Source: CAVVGZ01 sp963747965 | GTDB taxonomy: Bacteria > Chloroflexota > Anaerolineae > Anaerolineales > Anaerolineaceae | Assembly (NCBI GenBank): GCA_963747965.1 | Contig: CAVVGZ010000010.1 | Location: 1 to 64,000 of the forward strand | DNA: 64,000 bases | Direction: 5' to 3' | Shown: one piece after another, positions 18,066 through 28,324 of the stretch | Position numbering within the stretch: the stretch's first letter is position 1 | Layout of the letters: each line of letters opens with the position of its first letter | Position numbers and translations under genes: made by a program | Notes under the pieces: generated by a model | Told to the model about the DNA's origin: nothing | Seen by the model: the letters and a program-made list of their open reading frames with translations, nothing else | Database searches by the model: none

Positions 18066-18494
18066 TTAGCCTGAAGCGGGAGTCACCAGTATCATCCCCT
18101 CCGGATCAATTTTAAGCCAATCACCTTCCATAATTTTAGAGAAATCTTCTTCACTAATTACCAGCACAGGGATTGTCTTCAAATACAGCTCATCGGATAT
18201 TATTGCACCCAGCGCAAGGATTGGATCTTCTTTCATATTGATTATCGCCGCTGGTGCAACGCCATTGCGAATCGATTCAAGCAACACAGCACTGCCGGTG
18301 CTGGATCCCCTTCCTTTCGGGAAAAGAAACACCTTACCGGCAACGTTGATTCCGAAATGATCATGTCTCCTGTCGGTTATCTCCCCTGTGTAGGGATTGA
18401 TACCACCCCAGAAACTGAGGGGTTCATGAGAGACAACTGCCTCCCCTTCTGCATTCCCCGGTATTAGTGCTCTTCCTTTAATAAATAGTGTCAT
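18066..18494 (-). CDS. Aconitase X small (swivel) subunit, DUF126 family
   Basis: A 142-residue swivel-domain protein: GRALIPGNAEGEAVVSHEPLSFWGGI, then the catalytic-type loop KGRGSSTGSAVLLES, and a final strand ending GDWLKIDPEGMI. It overlaps the large subunit gene by four bases, so the two form one complex. Known aconitase-X pairs act as phosphomevalonate dehydratase in archaea or cis-3-hydroxyproline dehydratase in bacteria; nothing here decides between them. Confidence 0.9.
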   Translation of the reverse strand: MTLFIKGRALIPGNAEGEAVVSHEPLSFWGGINPYTGEITDRRHDHFGINVAGKVFLFPKGRGSSTGSAVLLESIRNGVAPAAIINMKEDPILALGAIISDELYLKTIPVLVISEEDFSKIMEGDWLKIDPEGMILVTPASG

Positions 18495-19759
18495 CCTTCA
18501 TCCTCTTTCATGACTACACCTGCTGCAGCTGACCGGACACAATCCTCCAGGGATGCAAAAACCACTTCCACGCCCAACTCACTTGGGGCATAATAGGCAT
18601 CCTTCCCGGAATTGGTCATCACCAGCCTGGTGTTCGGAAGGGTCACCGGGGTATTCAAAACACAGGTATCGATCGTCAGGCGGACGCCAAAATCCTGGAG
18701 AACTTCCAGAAAACCACTGCGACCAGCAAGGGCATAAGAAACCTGGTTTGTCATCACATAAAATTGCACATCAGCATGGCACTTCCCCTGGAAACCCTCC
18801 AGAAAGCGGGCCAATTTGCCAAACTCGGCGATTGAGAAATGGGGACAGCCCAGGATCACCGCATCCAGTTTCCTCCCATCGGCCTTGATTGTTGAAAGAC
18901 CCTTTTTTGCAAGCGACAAATCTGCCGGAGTCACCTTCACAATCTCCTCCGGGGGAAGATCCTGCATGGCAGCCTGGAGGGTGGGAGCTTCCGGGGTGAT
19001 TCCGACAATATGAAACAGGGCTACTGCACCGGTCGATGCTGCCGCCGCCCCGAGAGCTTTTAATTGGTCACTGGATGGATGATAAGCCAGACCGTCGATT
19101 ACAACCACCCGGTCGCGGGCAATTTTGCCAATTAAAAATCCAAGTGCAGGATAGAAAGTATCGCCAAGAAATGCGTTCGAATCAAAGCCAACCAGTTGGA
19201 AGAGCACCTGCCCGCGCCGGTTTTCATCCAGATGCATGCCATACCTGGGAACCCTGCCGGTTAAAGCGGCGCAGATGTCAAAAAAATCTGCATAACGTTC
19301 CGTCCGTGCTCCCAGTACAGAGTTGGCATACACAATGGCATTGGATTCCCCCCAGGCAATTTGCTGGCGAAACCGCGGCGGAGGATATACCTGGTACGGT
19401 GTACAGGTCCAGGTGGGGATGCACCCCATTTTGAGATAGGCATTGGATAAACGGATGGCTTTAAAGGCAAATTCCTCTGGAACTCCCTGCTTACGCCAAT
19501 TCTGAAGGTCCAGGGGGATCATGTTGGTAGTGGTGGGAACCACTACCTGTCCTCCAAGCCCGGCCAGTTTTTCGGCAAATTCCAGGGCGGAATCGGTCAT
19601 CAAGCCGCATCCATCAATATGGGCTGATTGGATGTCGATCAGTTCGCTAACACCCAGCACCTCTGCCATGCGTAGCACAATTCGCATCGCCATCCTGGAG
19701 GCGTCGCCATGGTCTCCATTTATTAATTTTTGATCCAGCTCTGTGAGGATTACTGACAT
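18491..19759 (-). CDS. Aconitase X catalytic (large) subunit, DUF521 family
   Basis: A 422-residue catalytic subunit. Iron-sulphur and active-site blocks are HIDGCG, CTPYQVYPPPRFRQQIAWGESNAIVYANSVLGART, LGCPHFS and IDTCVLNTP, with cysteines positioned to hold a cluster. It begins MSVILTELDQKLINGDHGDASRMAMRIV as in the family. The four-base overlap with the swivel subunit indicates equimolar synthesis. If it is phosphomevalonate dehydratase, a UbiD-type decarboxylase would be expected elsewhere in the genome; if hydroxyproline dehydratase, proline catabolic genes. Neither is in this window. Confidence 0.9.
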   Translation of the reverse strand: MSVILTELDQKLINGDHGDASRMAMRIVLRMAEVLGVSELIDIQSAHIDGCGLMTDSALEFAEKLAGLGGQVVVPTTTNMIPLDLQNWRKQGVPEEFAFKAIRLSNAYLKMGCIPTWTCTPYQVYPPPRFRQQIAWGESNAIVYANSVLGARTERYADFFDICAALTGRVPRYGMHLDENRRGQVLFQLVGFDSNAFLGDTFYPALGFLIGKIARDRVVVIDGLAYHPSSDQLKALGAAAASTGAVALFHIVGITPEAPTLQAAMQDLPPEEIVKVTPADLSLAKKGLSTIKADGRKLDAVILGCPHFSIAEFGKLARFLEGFQGKCHADVQFYVMTNQVSYALAGRSGFLEVLQDFGVRLTIDTCVLNTPVTLPNTRLVMTNSGKDAYYAPSELGVEVVFASLEDCVRSAAAGVVMKEDEG

Positions 19760-20122
19760 CTTCTAAGTCTCCAGTGATTGATCGATTTTATTCCTTGGAG
19801 TTGGTTCAGGATATTATGTCATAAAACTGAATTTTTCACTACCAATTTTAACCTAAGGGTATATCACTATTTAAGATGATTATTCCCTCTGATTTGGTGA
19901 ATTTTTCCTTATAAGATGAACCATCCCAAATTATCTGGGAGTTTTGATGATAAGGATTTCTACAGACGTCCTGGTCATTCCGGAGTTTAATTTTCATAAT
20001 TCATAGACTATTTGGTTTTCTTCAACGTCTAAAATATTTATGGAAAGCATCCACCAGTCCTTAAATTGCCGCGGGTTATTCCTTTATAAGATGTTTTGTT
20101 CGGTTCATTCTGGAACAGATCG
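19760..20122. other. Intergenic region between aconitase X and the MOP transporter
   Basis: About 360 A/T-rich bases without a supported gene. It must hold the promoter of the aconitase X pair, but I see no pair of boxes close to consensus, and no clear terminator for the transporter gene. A short motif (CCT-TATAAGATG) occurs at about 19908 and 20081. Confidence 0.5.
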
Positions 20123-21472
20123 TTAATCGCCCACCAGTACAGGCTCATCCCTTTGCTTGAGATTCCTGGCAGCCGGACGGCTTCTAAAGCCCATCCAACC
20201 TACCTGTCCCATATTAGCCAGGGTAAATGTGAATGCGATTACATATACACCGGGAATTTTTCCCCACAAAACACCAAGGGTCAGAAATACTACGGATATG
20301 AGTAAATAAACAAACACCGCCTCCGGGATGGGCCTGGTCTTGCGGCTGTTTAATATGATCCCCTGGAAAAAACTCAGTGCATACATTAAACCGGGTACCG
20401 GAACTAGCAGCCAGAAACCGTATATGGCAATTTGACTTAAATGGGGAGAGATCGCCGCAATTTCCCTGAACCAGAATCCTGCCAGGGGAGTCGCAGCTAT
20501 CAGCAGGGCAGCGCCAAATCCGATTCCTGCCATCATGGCAGTAAATCTCTTTAACACCGGGTAAGATCCGCTTCGGTCCAGGATGGCAATAACGATCTCG
20601 TTATAGGATAAACCGGTACTGTTCAATATAAGGATCAATCCGGAAAGGACTGCCCAGATCGCCAGGGAGTCAATTGCATTTGGCATCCGGCTCAGTCCTG
20701 CACTTCCGATTGGCTGCCAGATATAGGTCAGAAAAGGAGTCATCGCCAGAGGGATGTAGAACTTGGCAAAATCCATCCATTTAAGTTTCTCAACCGCAGG
20801 TTGTAGTTTTACCTGGTGAAGAATAACCGGTCGTGCCCTGAAATGCGTATAAAGCGCTTCAAAGAAAACCCCGCATACATGACCAATTGAACCAACTGCC
20901 ACTCCTGGTAAATCCGTGAAGATTATGGTTACGGTTATACCGGCAATTATGGCCAGCAGCCTTACCACCGTCCCAAAGGCCACCGCATCAGAATGCCCGT
21001 AGCGGATCAAAATTCCCTGGTGAAATTTGCGGTAAACAATAGACCAGGTCCAGGGTAGCATACACATCAACCCCAACCGTCCCGATTCCACAATTGCCTG
21101 CGGTGCCCCAATCAACTCCTCGACCACAAAATAATACAGCGGTGTGAAAGCCACCAAAAAATGGACGCAGGTTAATAGAAAGCCAATCAACATCATGAAA
21201 CGGAACAGCCGTTTATAGGTGTTCCAATCCCGGTTCAAGGTTGTTGAGGCAGACAGCATCATGATGATGGGTGATTCAATGATCAAAGATATTGGATGTG
21301 AGATACCGCCATAAGCCGCCAGGTTGATCACCGGATCAGGCAAACGGGCTATCACTGCGCTCACACCCGGAATCGATATAGACATCAACAACCAGGAAGC
21401 AGCCAAAGGCCACCAGGATTTGATGATTCTTTTGTAGGTTAGCTGGTTTTCAGATGGATCTTGTCCAAACAC
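20123..21472 (-). CDS. MOP-superfamily membrane transporter (MATE/ANKH-like)
   Basis: A 449-residue polytopic protein with about twelve hydrophobic segments and no signal peptide. The start (WWPLAASWLLMSISIPGVSAVIARLPDPVINLAAYGG) and SPIIMMLSASTTLNRD resemble bacterial homologues of the ANKH/MATE branch of the MOP superfamily, which export small anions or drugs. The two halves show the expected pseudo-repeat arrangement. Single-gene unit, divergent from the class V aminotransferase. Superfamily is likely, substrate unknown. Confidence 0.65.
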   Translation of the reverse strand: MFGQDPSENQLTYKRIIKSWWPLAASWLLMSISIPGVSAVIARLPDPVINLAAYGGISHPISLIIESPIIMMLSASTTLNRDWNTYKRLFRFMMLIGFLLTCVHFLVAFTPLYYFVVEELIGAPQAIVESGRLGLMCMLPWTWSIVYRKFHQGILIRYGHSDAVAFGTVVRLLAIIAGITVTIIFTDLPGVAVGSIGHVCGVFFEALYTHFRARPVILHQVKLQPAVEKLKWMDFAKFYIPLAMTPFLTYIWQPIGSAGLSRMPNAIDSLAIWAVLSGLILILNSTGLSYNEIVIAILDRSGSYPVLKRFTAMMAGIGFGAALLIAATPLAGFWFREIAAISPHLSQIAIYGFWLLVPVPGLMYALSFFQGIILNSRKTRPIPEAVFVYLLISVVFLTLGVLWGKIPGVYVIAFTFTLANMGQVGWMGFRSRPAARNLKQRDEPVLVGD

Positions 21473-21577
21473 TAAGTCACCTGCTGCAGAAATTCAAGCA
21501 CAAAGTATAACACTGAAACAATCCGGTTCGATAAATATACAAATAAATAATACGGGAACAACCATGGTTAGTTTGTA

Positions 21578-21606
21578 TTGAAATTTCAGACCGGGTTTGA
21601 TATACT
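21578..21606 (+). promoter_or_regulatory. Sigma-70 promoter for the class V aminotransferase gene
   Basis: TTGAAA (21578-21583), 17 bases, TATACT (21601-21606), one mismatch in each box, about 90 bases before the start codon. Confidence 0.65.
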
Positions 21607-21697
21607 ATTTATATATTACTGATATATATTTGGTAATCAGGTATCTGATGGTCTCTAGTTTCTTTATTTGACAAAATCCCAGCCCATTTTGGAGTGA

Positions 21698-23151
21698 TTG
21701 TTGATGATAATGCCTGGCTCAGCCCCTGTCCAAGAAAATCATTCAAAACTTACCATCGATAATTTCCGCAGCAATATTGTAGGAATAAATTCACAGGTAC
21801 CGGTCTTATCCGGCACCCACCTTACCTATATCAATTTTGATAATGCGGCGAGCACGCCCTCACTGGTCCAGGTGAATCAAACCATTCAGGATTTTTTAGG
21901 GTGGTATTCCAGTGTGCACCGTGGCAGCGGTTATAAAAGTATGATTTCTACCCATGCCTATGAAGAAGCGCGCACCATTGTCCTGTCTTTCCTTGGTGGC
22001 GATCATCATAAAGATACCGTTATATTTTTAAAAAACACCACCGAAGCAATTAATAAAATGGCTAACCGGTTTGTGTTTAAAACCGGGATATCGTTATTAC
22101 CACAAAAATGGAACACCACTCCGATGATCTCCCCTGGAGGAAAAGGGCTAATGTCCACTATGCTAACCTGACACCTGAAGGAGAAATTGACCTTAACCAT
22201 TTGGAGTTTCTTATAGAGCAGTTCAGTCAGCATTTAGCACTTGTAGCCATCACCGGAGCCTCCAATGTCACCGGATATATCAATCCCATTCATGCAATTG
22301 CCGAAAAGGTTCACCAATATGGCGGGAAAATTTTGGTAGATGCTGCCCAGCTTGCTCCCCATCGTGCCATCGATATGTATCCGCACAGCGATCCAGGTCA
22401 CCTGGATTATGTCGTCCTTTCTGCCCATAAAATGTATGCCCCATTCGGTACAGGGGTCCTGGTTGGCAGCAAAGAAACATTTGAATCCGGAGATCCGGAT
22501 ATGGTCGGCGGCGGTACTGTCGATTTAGTCACTTACAAGGAAGTACGCTGGACCACTGTCCCGGAGAAGGAAGAGGCTGGAAGCCCGAATGTGATCGGGG
22601 CAGTGGCATTGGCAAGCAGCATGCTCGCCTTGCAGCAGGTCGGCCTTGAAAACCTCGCCAGGCATGAAGCCCGTTTAACCGCATATGCTTTAGATAAACT
22701 TATTAAAATTGAAGGTGTCCGAATTTTTGGGAACCGCTGCCCGGAACAAAGTTCGCAGCGGCTAGGAGTTATCCCATTTAATATCGAGGGGATAAGCCAC
22801 TACCTGGCAGCGGCTATTTTAAGCATGGAGCAAGGCATTGGTGTGCGTAATGGTTGCTTCTGCGCTCATCCATATATACTAAATCTCTTGGATGTCCCCC
22901 CTGATCTGGTCAATCAATATCAATCCGAAATCAAATCCGGAAAAAAAGCCAACCTGCCGGGAATGATCCGGGTAAGTTTTGGGGGTTACAACACATTGGA
23001 GGAAATTGACCGGCTGGCGGCAGCCCTGCAGATGATCGTAAAGAGGGAATTCAAAGGTCACTATCAACAGGATCCAGAATCAGGTGCATTCTTTGCCGAA
23101 GGTTTCCACCCGGACCCCGGCAAATATTTTTCATTGGCGAATAGAGGTTAA
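21698..23151 (+). pseudogene. Class V aminotransferase (cysteine desulfurase-like), interrupted by a one-base deletion
   Basis: The joined protein of about 484 residues follows the class V PLP pattern: YINFDNAASTPSL, RGSGYKSMISTHAYEEAR, then EMEHHSDDLPW-type block, GKILVDAAQLAPHRAID and LSAHKMYAPFGTGVLVG with the PLP lysine, and a C-terminal NGCFCAHPY cysteine segment. The first frame runs on to a false stop at 22169 while the correct reading resumes from about 22089. Length is 3n+2; adding one G to GGG at 22086-22088 yields KTGDIVITTKMEHHS. A homopolymer deletion of this sort is a typical sequencing error. Sulphur transfer or an isopenicillin-epimerase-like role are both possible. Confidence 0.85.
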
Positions 23152-23724
23152 TACCAAAAACGGTACATTTTTTGTGATCCATTTATCAGCGGATGATCAT
23201 CTGGCAATGGATTAGGATTACATAACAACCCGGAAATATAATGATCCTTCTCTCAATTGGATTTCGGCTCTCTGTGTTTTATAATTTCAGAAACCTTTAA
23301 TTGGAGTAACCAACGAAAAATTCCCCGGATAGAGATGCAAACACCCGCATAATACCAAAAACGAAATGATAATTAGCCAACCAAATTTTGCCTGTACCGT
23401 TGTCAAAAACTTTCAATACAACCGGATCTCTTGATCTGATCCTTTTGGCTGGTCAGGAATCGAGTTTTATCCTGGGCATTTATAGATAAGCAATCCGTAT
23501 TATACTTACACATGCTGGTAATCCAACAGATAGTTAATACAAAGGCTGTGAGTAATATATTCGTAGAATTGATATAAATCTTCATAACAACAATATGCCG
23601 TAAGGGGTTATCGTGGAAGTCTGGAACCAATTGGTTTCTGGCACGGTGATGCATTCCGCATTGTTGTCGCACAAAAAAACTCATGAAAGATTAATATATT
23701 TGATAAAGGAGATCAAGAAATTCA
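23152..23724. other. Non-coding stretch between the aminotransferase and M24 genes
   Basis: About 570 A/T-rich bases. I see no supported gene, RNA or terminator. It ends in AAGGAGAT, the ribosome site of the following M24 gene. A 13-base motif (AATACCAAAAACG) occurs at both 23150 and 23351, possibly by chance. Confidence 0.5.
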
Positions 23725-24880
23725 ATGAAGATACAGGATAAATTAAATACCTTCATTAAGAACAAAGGGCTGGATGGTCTGCTCCTGTTCGGTCCCGATA
23801 ACCAGACTTATGCCAGCGGGGTGGTTTTGCCATTTGCCAACCAGTATCCGGAAAGACACAGTGCATTCATCCAATATGCGGGTGGAAGTCGCCTCTTTCT
23901 GGTTCCCGGAGAATGGGACCAGGCAGTAATGGACCAGAATTGGGTTGAATCCCGTCCGGTCCTATGATGAGAACCAATCAGTGCCACCCTCCGCATTTCT
24001 GAATGCATTGCAGGATATCCTCAAGGAGCAGCAATTAACCACCGGAAAATTGGGTGTGGATGCCTATCAAGTCGATGCCGCTCTCCTTGAAAAAGCCCGC
24101 GGGCTTTTTCCTCAAATTCAATTTGTTGAGGCAGATAAAGGATTGGCTGCAATGCGTATGATTAAAACAGACGAGGAAATCGCCCTGATAGAAGCAGCGG
24201 GGGTTGCCGCAGATAAAGGGTTGATCGGAGCCATCAATCACCTGGAAGGTGCTGTCCCAAATCCGGGTTACACAGTCGCAGAATTGATAGAAAGGATCCG
24301 GGTGCATATCATCGAACATGGTGGGACTGGAATTGGATTCCTTTCTTCGGTGCAAGCGGAGAAGTCTTCCCTCTATTATCTCCCACCCAAAGGAAAAGTG
24401 ACCAGTCAGGGTCTTTTCCGGGTCAATTACACCAATTCTCAAAATGGCTACTGGTTCAACGCTGCCAGGATGCTTGTCACAGGTGAACCAACCCGCTCCC
24501 AGGTAAAAGGCAAGCAGGACAACCAGAGTCTAAAAAACCTGGCTGTCAGCATGTTAAAGCCCGGAACATCCTGCAGCAGCATTTTTAATGAAGTCAAGCA
24601 AACCGCGGACAAAAACAACATAAAATTCCTCTCCGAAAATGGCGCCGGGCATGGATTGGGAGCAAGCGAAATCGAAGGCCCATTCCTGACCGCAGATGAC
24701 GAAACCGTATTGGCAAAAGGGATGGTCATTTGTCTGGATATAGCAACATTCACCCCCTCTGGAGAAATGATACAGTCCAAAGATGCCTATGAGATTACAG
24801 ATGGCGGAAACAGGCTGTTGAGCTGGTATAAAAATTGGGATGAACTGTATATCATCCGTGGTTTCCGGTCAACGCACTAA
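23725..24880 (+). pseudogene. M24-fold (creatinase/prolidase-like) protein lacking metal ligands, with a one-base insertion
   Basis: The joined product of about 385 residues has the creatinase N-terminal domain (KGLDGLLLFGPDNQTYASG ... LVPGEWDQAVM) and the pita-bread C-terminal domain (MRMIKTDEEIALIEAAG ... GAGHGLGASEIEGPFL). The frame breaks near 23951-23957, where GAATCCCGTCCGG carries one base too many; total length is 3n+1. The two aspartates, second histidine region and two glutamates that bind metal in aminopeptidase P are not conserved: the blocks read VNYTNSQNGYWFNAARM and LDIATFTPSGEMIQSKDAY. It may act like creatinase, which uses this fold without metal. Followed seven bases later by a paralogue. 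Confidence 0.82.
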
Positions 24881-24887
24881 GGAGAGA

Positions 24888-26063
24888 ATGATGGATCACA
24901 AAATCGTATTCAATAAAATTGAAAATGCTTTTAATGCAAGCCCTTATGATGCATTGATCATCACGGGTGTTGATAATCTCTTGTATTTTTCCGGCACTTC
25001 GCTGCAAAACCTTTACAGCCAGAAAAACCAGCCTATATACCTCTTTTGGAAAAAAGGTTCACAACCAATTTGTATATGCCCGGTTTTGTGGGAGAGCACC
25101 CTCCGGGAAATCAGCAGCATCACGCATTTCCAACCCTACTCCCTGTCAGCTGATAATCAACAGGCGGTAATCACCATCCTGGTAAATTTGATCGACCAGG
25201 AAACCGGTCCAGGGGCAACCATTGGAATAGACATGGAACGCACCGATTCCACCACATTCCGGATTCTTAAGGATTGGGTGGATAACCGCAAGTTTTCTCC
25301 AGCTGATTCCTGGATAAAAACACTGCGCATGGTGAAAACATCGGAAGAAGTGGAGCTGTTAAAAACAATTGCCGCCAGAACCGAGCACGGGATTTCCGGA
25401 TCATCCCATCACCTCTCCACCCTGGGAGGAAAAACTGAGAAATTTCAATCCGAGGATGTCCGTGTGCACTGCATGGAGAGGGAAATGGACACCACCGGCT
25501 ATCACTGCCTTTCGCTGGTGGCTTCCGGCGAACATGCTAAAAAGATGTGGCCGATAGCCCCCCGATTTGGTTTGGGACGAAACAAAAACATCAATGCCGG
25601 CGACATAGTGCGGATTGAAATGCGGGCTGTACTGGATGGGTACTGGTCCAACCTCGCTAAAATCTTGATAAAAGGTGACTATACCCCTGCCCTCAAGGAT
25701 AAATATCAGCAACTGGTTCAAATCCGTGACTTTGCGGTGAAGTCTTTAAAACCCGGCATCACCTGCTCGCAGGCAGCAGTTGCTGTAGCCGCTGAAGCTA
25801 AAAGGCTGGATGTGGTACTGTTAGAAGGTACCCCCATCGGACACAGCATCGGCGTCACCCCGCGTGAAGCGCCCTACCTGGTGGATGGAGACGACACAGT
25901 TATCACAAAGGATATGTGGTTCGCCATAGATATTGGGATGCGTCTGGAAACCGGCGAAATCTTCCGCCTTAAGGATATGGTTTGGGTTAAAGAGGATGGC
26001 GCAGAGATAATCGGGTGGTACCAGAATTGGAACCATCCTTATATTACCGCTTATACCTTCTAA
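24888..26063 (+). CDS. M24-fold (creatinase/prolidase-like) protein lacking metal ligands
   Basis: A paralogue of the preceding gene, 391 residues from the ATG at 24888 (AAGGAGA just upstream; a second ATG follows at once). N-terminal creatinase domain (YDALIITGVDNLLYFSGTS), then the M24 domain with MVKTSEEVELLKTIA. The metal sites are altered: RIEMRAVLDGYWSNLAKI replaces the D...D block, GTPIGHSIGVTPREAP keeps the histidines, and FRLKDMVWV has Lys where a metal-binding Glu is usual. Peptidase activity is therefore doubtful; a metal-free hydrolase like creatinase is possible. The tail (WYQNWNHPYI) matches that of the paralogue (WYKNWDELYI). Confidence 0.88.
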   Translation: MMDHKIVFNKIENAFNASPYDALIITGVDNLLYFSGTSLQNLYSQKNQPIYLFWKKGSQPICICPVLWESTLREISSITHFQPYSLSADNQQAVITILVNLIDQETGPGATIGIDMERTDSTTFRILKDWVDNRKFSPADSWIKTLRMVKTSEEVELLKTIAARTEHGISGSSHHLSTLGGKTEKFQSEDVRVHCMEREMDTTGYHCLSLVASGEHAKKMWPIAPRFGLGRNKNINAGDIVRIEMRAVLDGYWSNLAKILIKGDYTPALKDKYQQLVQIRDFAVKSLKPGITCSQAAVAVAAEAKRLDVVLLEGTPIGHSIGVTPREAPYLVDGDDTVITKDMWFAIDIGMRLETGEIFRLKDMVWVKEDGAEIIGWYQNWNHPYITAYTF

Positions 26064-26138
26064 TCATGATAATTTGGCGGCAAACCACAATTGCAGATAT
26101 AAAGACAACCTGATAAATTCATCATACCTGAATCCAAA

Positions 26139-26178
26139 AAATCTCCCCCTACAAGATAACCTTGATCGGGGGAGATTT
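26139..26178. terminator. Bidirectional terminator between the M24 and GntR genes
   Basis: A perfect 11-bp stem (AAATCTCCCCC / GGGGGAGATTT) with an 18-base loop lies between convergent genes. The minus strand continues with a T-run (TTTTTGG), the plus strand with a weaker one. It ends the GntR unit and the M24 unit. Confidence 0.85.
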
Positions 26179-26222
26179 CTGTTTGGTTTAGAGGACCAGC
26201 AAATAATAACCTCAAATAAGTA

Positions 26223-26954
26223 TCATTCAACCACAGTTGGTGAATTCTGCATGTGGACTTCCGTGAAACTTTTGGTAGCCCGCTGCATCGCATCTGAGAG
26301 ATGATTGCTGAGAACATTTTCAGCCAATTGGGATTTCCCATCCTTTATCGCATCCAATATATCCTGGTGCCATTTAACTGTTTGGTTGGGCAACCCGTAA
26401 TGAGTTCTGCTGGTCATGCTGATTAATAACATGGTCTGCATGCGCATACTATTCCAGGCGCTATATAACCGGCTGTGATCTGCCTTTAGACAAATTTTTT
26501 CGTGGAAAGACAAATCCAAACGGATAATCGCTTCCGGATCATCCTGGCGGATCATTGCTTCTCCTAGACTATCAACTATTGCCTGCATATCCTGTAGATC
26601 AACCTCCCGAAGGTGTTCTGCAGCAAGACGTATAGCCTCGACCTCCAGCAGCAGCCTTAAGGTATAGATTTCTTCAATATCCTTGGGCGTGAAATCTATC
26701 ACAAAACTTCCCCGGCGGGGAATGTTCATCACCAATCCAACCCGCTCCAAAGCAGAGAGCACCTCCCGCACTGGTGCTCTGCTTACCCCAATTTCGCTGG
26801 CAATGGTGGATTCAACCAGCCTTTCACCAGGCTTGAATCGTCCTTGAAGGATCGCCCGGCGAATCTCTTCCTCTATATGATTGCGAAGGTTAACAGCTGC
26901 AATTGGTCTCATCCGGCTTGCTTCATCTAGATCATTATTTTCCCCGATTATCAT
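26223..26954 (-). CDS. GntR-family transcriptional regulator, FadR/FCD type
   Basis: A 243-residue regulator. The N-terminal winged helix (RRAILQGRFKPGERLVESTIA, then SRAPVREVLSALERVGLV) is of the GntR class; the C-terminal FCD domain keeps its metal-binding Asp/His positions (LDLSFHEKI, KWHQDILDAI, LSNHLSDA). The ATG at 26954 is chosen because AGAGGGA precedes it. It is the last gene of the racemase-VOC-MFS-GntR unit, 63 bases after the MFS gene. It is the only regulator encoded in the 26-50 kb region and the natural candidate to bind the 20-bp operators at 30241-30260 and 50256-50275. Effector unknown, probably a small carboxylate. Confidence 0.92.
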   Translation of the reverse strand: MIIGENNDLDEASRMRPIAAVNLRNHIEEEIRRAILQGRFKPGERLVESTIASEIGVSRAPVREVLSALERVGLVMNIPRRGSFVIDFTPKDIEEIYTLRLLLEVEAIRLAAEHLREVDLQDMQAIVDSLGEAMIRQDDPEAIIRLDLSFHEKICLKADHSRLYSAWNSMRMQTMLLISMTSRTHYGLPNQTVKWHQDILDAIKDGKSQLAENVLSNHLSDAMQRATKSFTEVHMQNSPTVVE

Positions 26955-27017
26955 TGTTATCCCTCTAATAACCAAAATACATAAATAAATATTACAAAAT
27001 ATACAAACCGAAATTGA

Positions 27018-28271
27018 TCACAGCAATTCTGTTGTATCCATCTTCCTTGATCTTAAAAAATATTGACGGGGTTTAATTTGTTGAAACACCAGTAATGTTA
27101 TCAGAAACAGCACAAAAAATAACACTCCCATCAGGATAAACGCATTGGATACAATCATCATACTTGCAGCCAGTCCAGCTAAATACGGTCCGCCAATTTG
27201 ACCAAACGTCATGGATAAACGGTAATGGCTGACCCGGCGGGTGATCGCCGGGGATTGCGTATGACCTTCTATTGCTGATGTCAGGGATGCCACACGGACA
27301 CCCCCGAAAGATGTACCAAAAAGTCCGGCAACTATGAAGGCCAGCGTACCCATTCCGGAAAACGGGAATAGGATTATGAAGACAATCATCCCCAGGATAC
27401 TGATATTGGATACCCTGTTTGGCGCCATTTTATTAAGCATGAATCCAGTCAATGGCCGGCTGGCTGCAGCCATAAACATTTTAAATCCGGCTATGGCCCC
27501 TACAGTAGCCATAGCCATACCAGCCCGCATTCCATAGATTGGAAGCAGCGTATCAAAAACACTCATCAGGGCAGACATGATCAGCGCCATTGCAATCCCA
27601 AATTTCCAGAGAGGGAGTTTCTGATTTTTCTCGTCCGCAAGGACTTCATCTTCTATTTTTGGCTCTTCAGCCATCGGTGGCAGCACTGCTTTATCTCCCA
27701 TGAAAGCAACCAGGAATACCGCAGCAATGATGAAGACACCCGAAAATACAAACGCAGCTGAATATCCATACTGGTCAATCACCTTACCTACCAGGTAAGC
27801 ACCCACCGCATTTCCACCAGCCACAAGCGCTGTATAAATTCCAATTGATACCGCCGGGCGAACGTCTTTTGGGCGCCGTTGGATGGCAGATGAGTAAAGC
27901 ACAACCAGGATGATCCCCAATCCTATTCCAAACAGGCTCATGGCAATCCAAAGCAGCAGCCCGGTATTCAATGTTGCCAGTAGAAAAACGCCAAGGCTCT
28001 GGATGACGATTGCCAAAATGACAATCAGCCTGAAATGGGTTCCGCGGTAATATTTGCCTATCAGAAATACAGCAACTGCCTGGATGCCCGAAAAGAAAGA
28101 CATCACCAGGCCAATCCGGTTAACTGGCATATGAACAGATTCTAGAAAGGAAACGATCAATAAGAGGAATGCACCTGTACCAACAGCCAGGGTAAAAATA
28201 CTGCTTAAGGAGAGTAGGAATTCTCTCCATTGAGATGCATCATGATAGGTTTCCTGTGGCTGGTTAATCAT
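27018..28271 (-). CDS. MFS transporter
   Basis: A 417-residue protein with about twelve membrane segments. A helix 1 (LAVGTGAFLLLIVSFLES), a cytoplasmic loop after helix 6 rich in Glu/Lys (EEPKIEDEVLADEKN) and a second six-helix half are visible. The loop between helices 2 and 3 holds the usual basic residues (GKYYRGTHFR). It is co-transcribed with the racemase, VOC and GntR genes and is thus probably importer or exporter of the compound sensed by the regulator. Substrate unknown. Confidence 0.9.
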   Translation of the reverse strand: MINQPQETYHDASQWREFLLSLSSIFTLAVGTGAFLLLIVSFLESVHMPVNRIGLVMSFFSGIQAVAVFLIGKYYRGTHFRLIVILAIVIQSLGVFLLATLNTGLLLWIAMSLFGIGLGIILVVLYSSAIQRRPKDVRPAVSIGIYTALVAGGNAVGAYLVGKVIDQYGYSAAFVFSGVFIIAAVFLVAFMGDKAVLPPMAEEPKIEDEVLADEKNQKLPLWKFGIAMALIMSALMSVFDTLLPIYGMRAGMAMATVGAIAGFKMFMAAASRPLTGFMLNKMAPNRVSNISILGMIVFIILFPFSGMGTLAFIVAGLFGTSFGGVRVASLTSAIEGHTQSPAITRRVSHYRLSMTFGQIGGPYLAGLAASMMIVSNAFILMGVLFFVLFLITLLVFQQIKPRQYFLRSRKMDTTELL

Positions 28272-28324
28272 ATAACCCTATGCGCCCTTGCCCAAATTGA
28301 TGCCCCGTTTAATAACCCAAACTC

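Noticed and set aside
21668..21673. TTGACA just before the class V aminotransferase gene
   Set aside because: No -10 box at suitable spacing; it lies at the ribosome-site region. The pair at 21578-21606 is better.
23661..23674. TTGTTGTCGCACAA as a third copy of the GntR element
   Set aside because: Arms are three rather than two bases apart, the second half-site is missing and no promoter boxes surround it.
23403..23684. 93-codon minus-strand frame in the gap before the M24 gene
   Set aside because: No ribosome site, no recognisable domain, odd Cys/His/Met-rich composition; most likely chance in A/T-rich DNA.
25700..25740. GGTTCAAATCC-like string resembling a tRNA T-loop
   Set aside because: It lies in a conserved part of the M24 coding sequence with no cloverleaf around it. 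No tRNA, rRNA or CRISPR array was found in the window.
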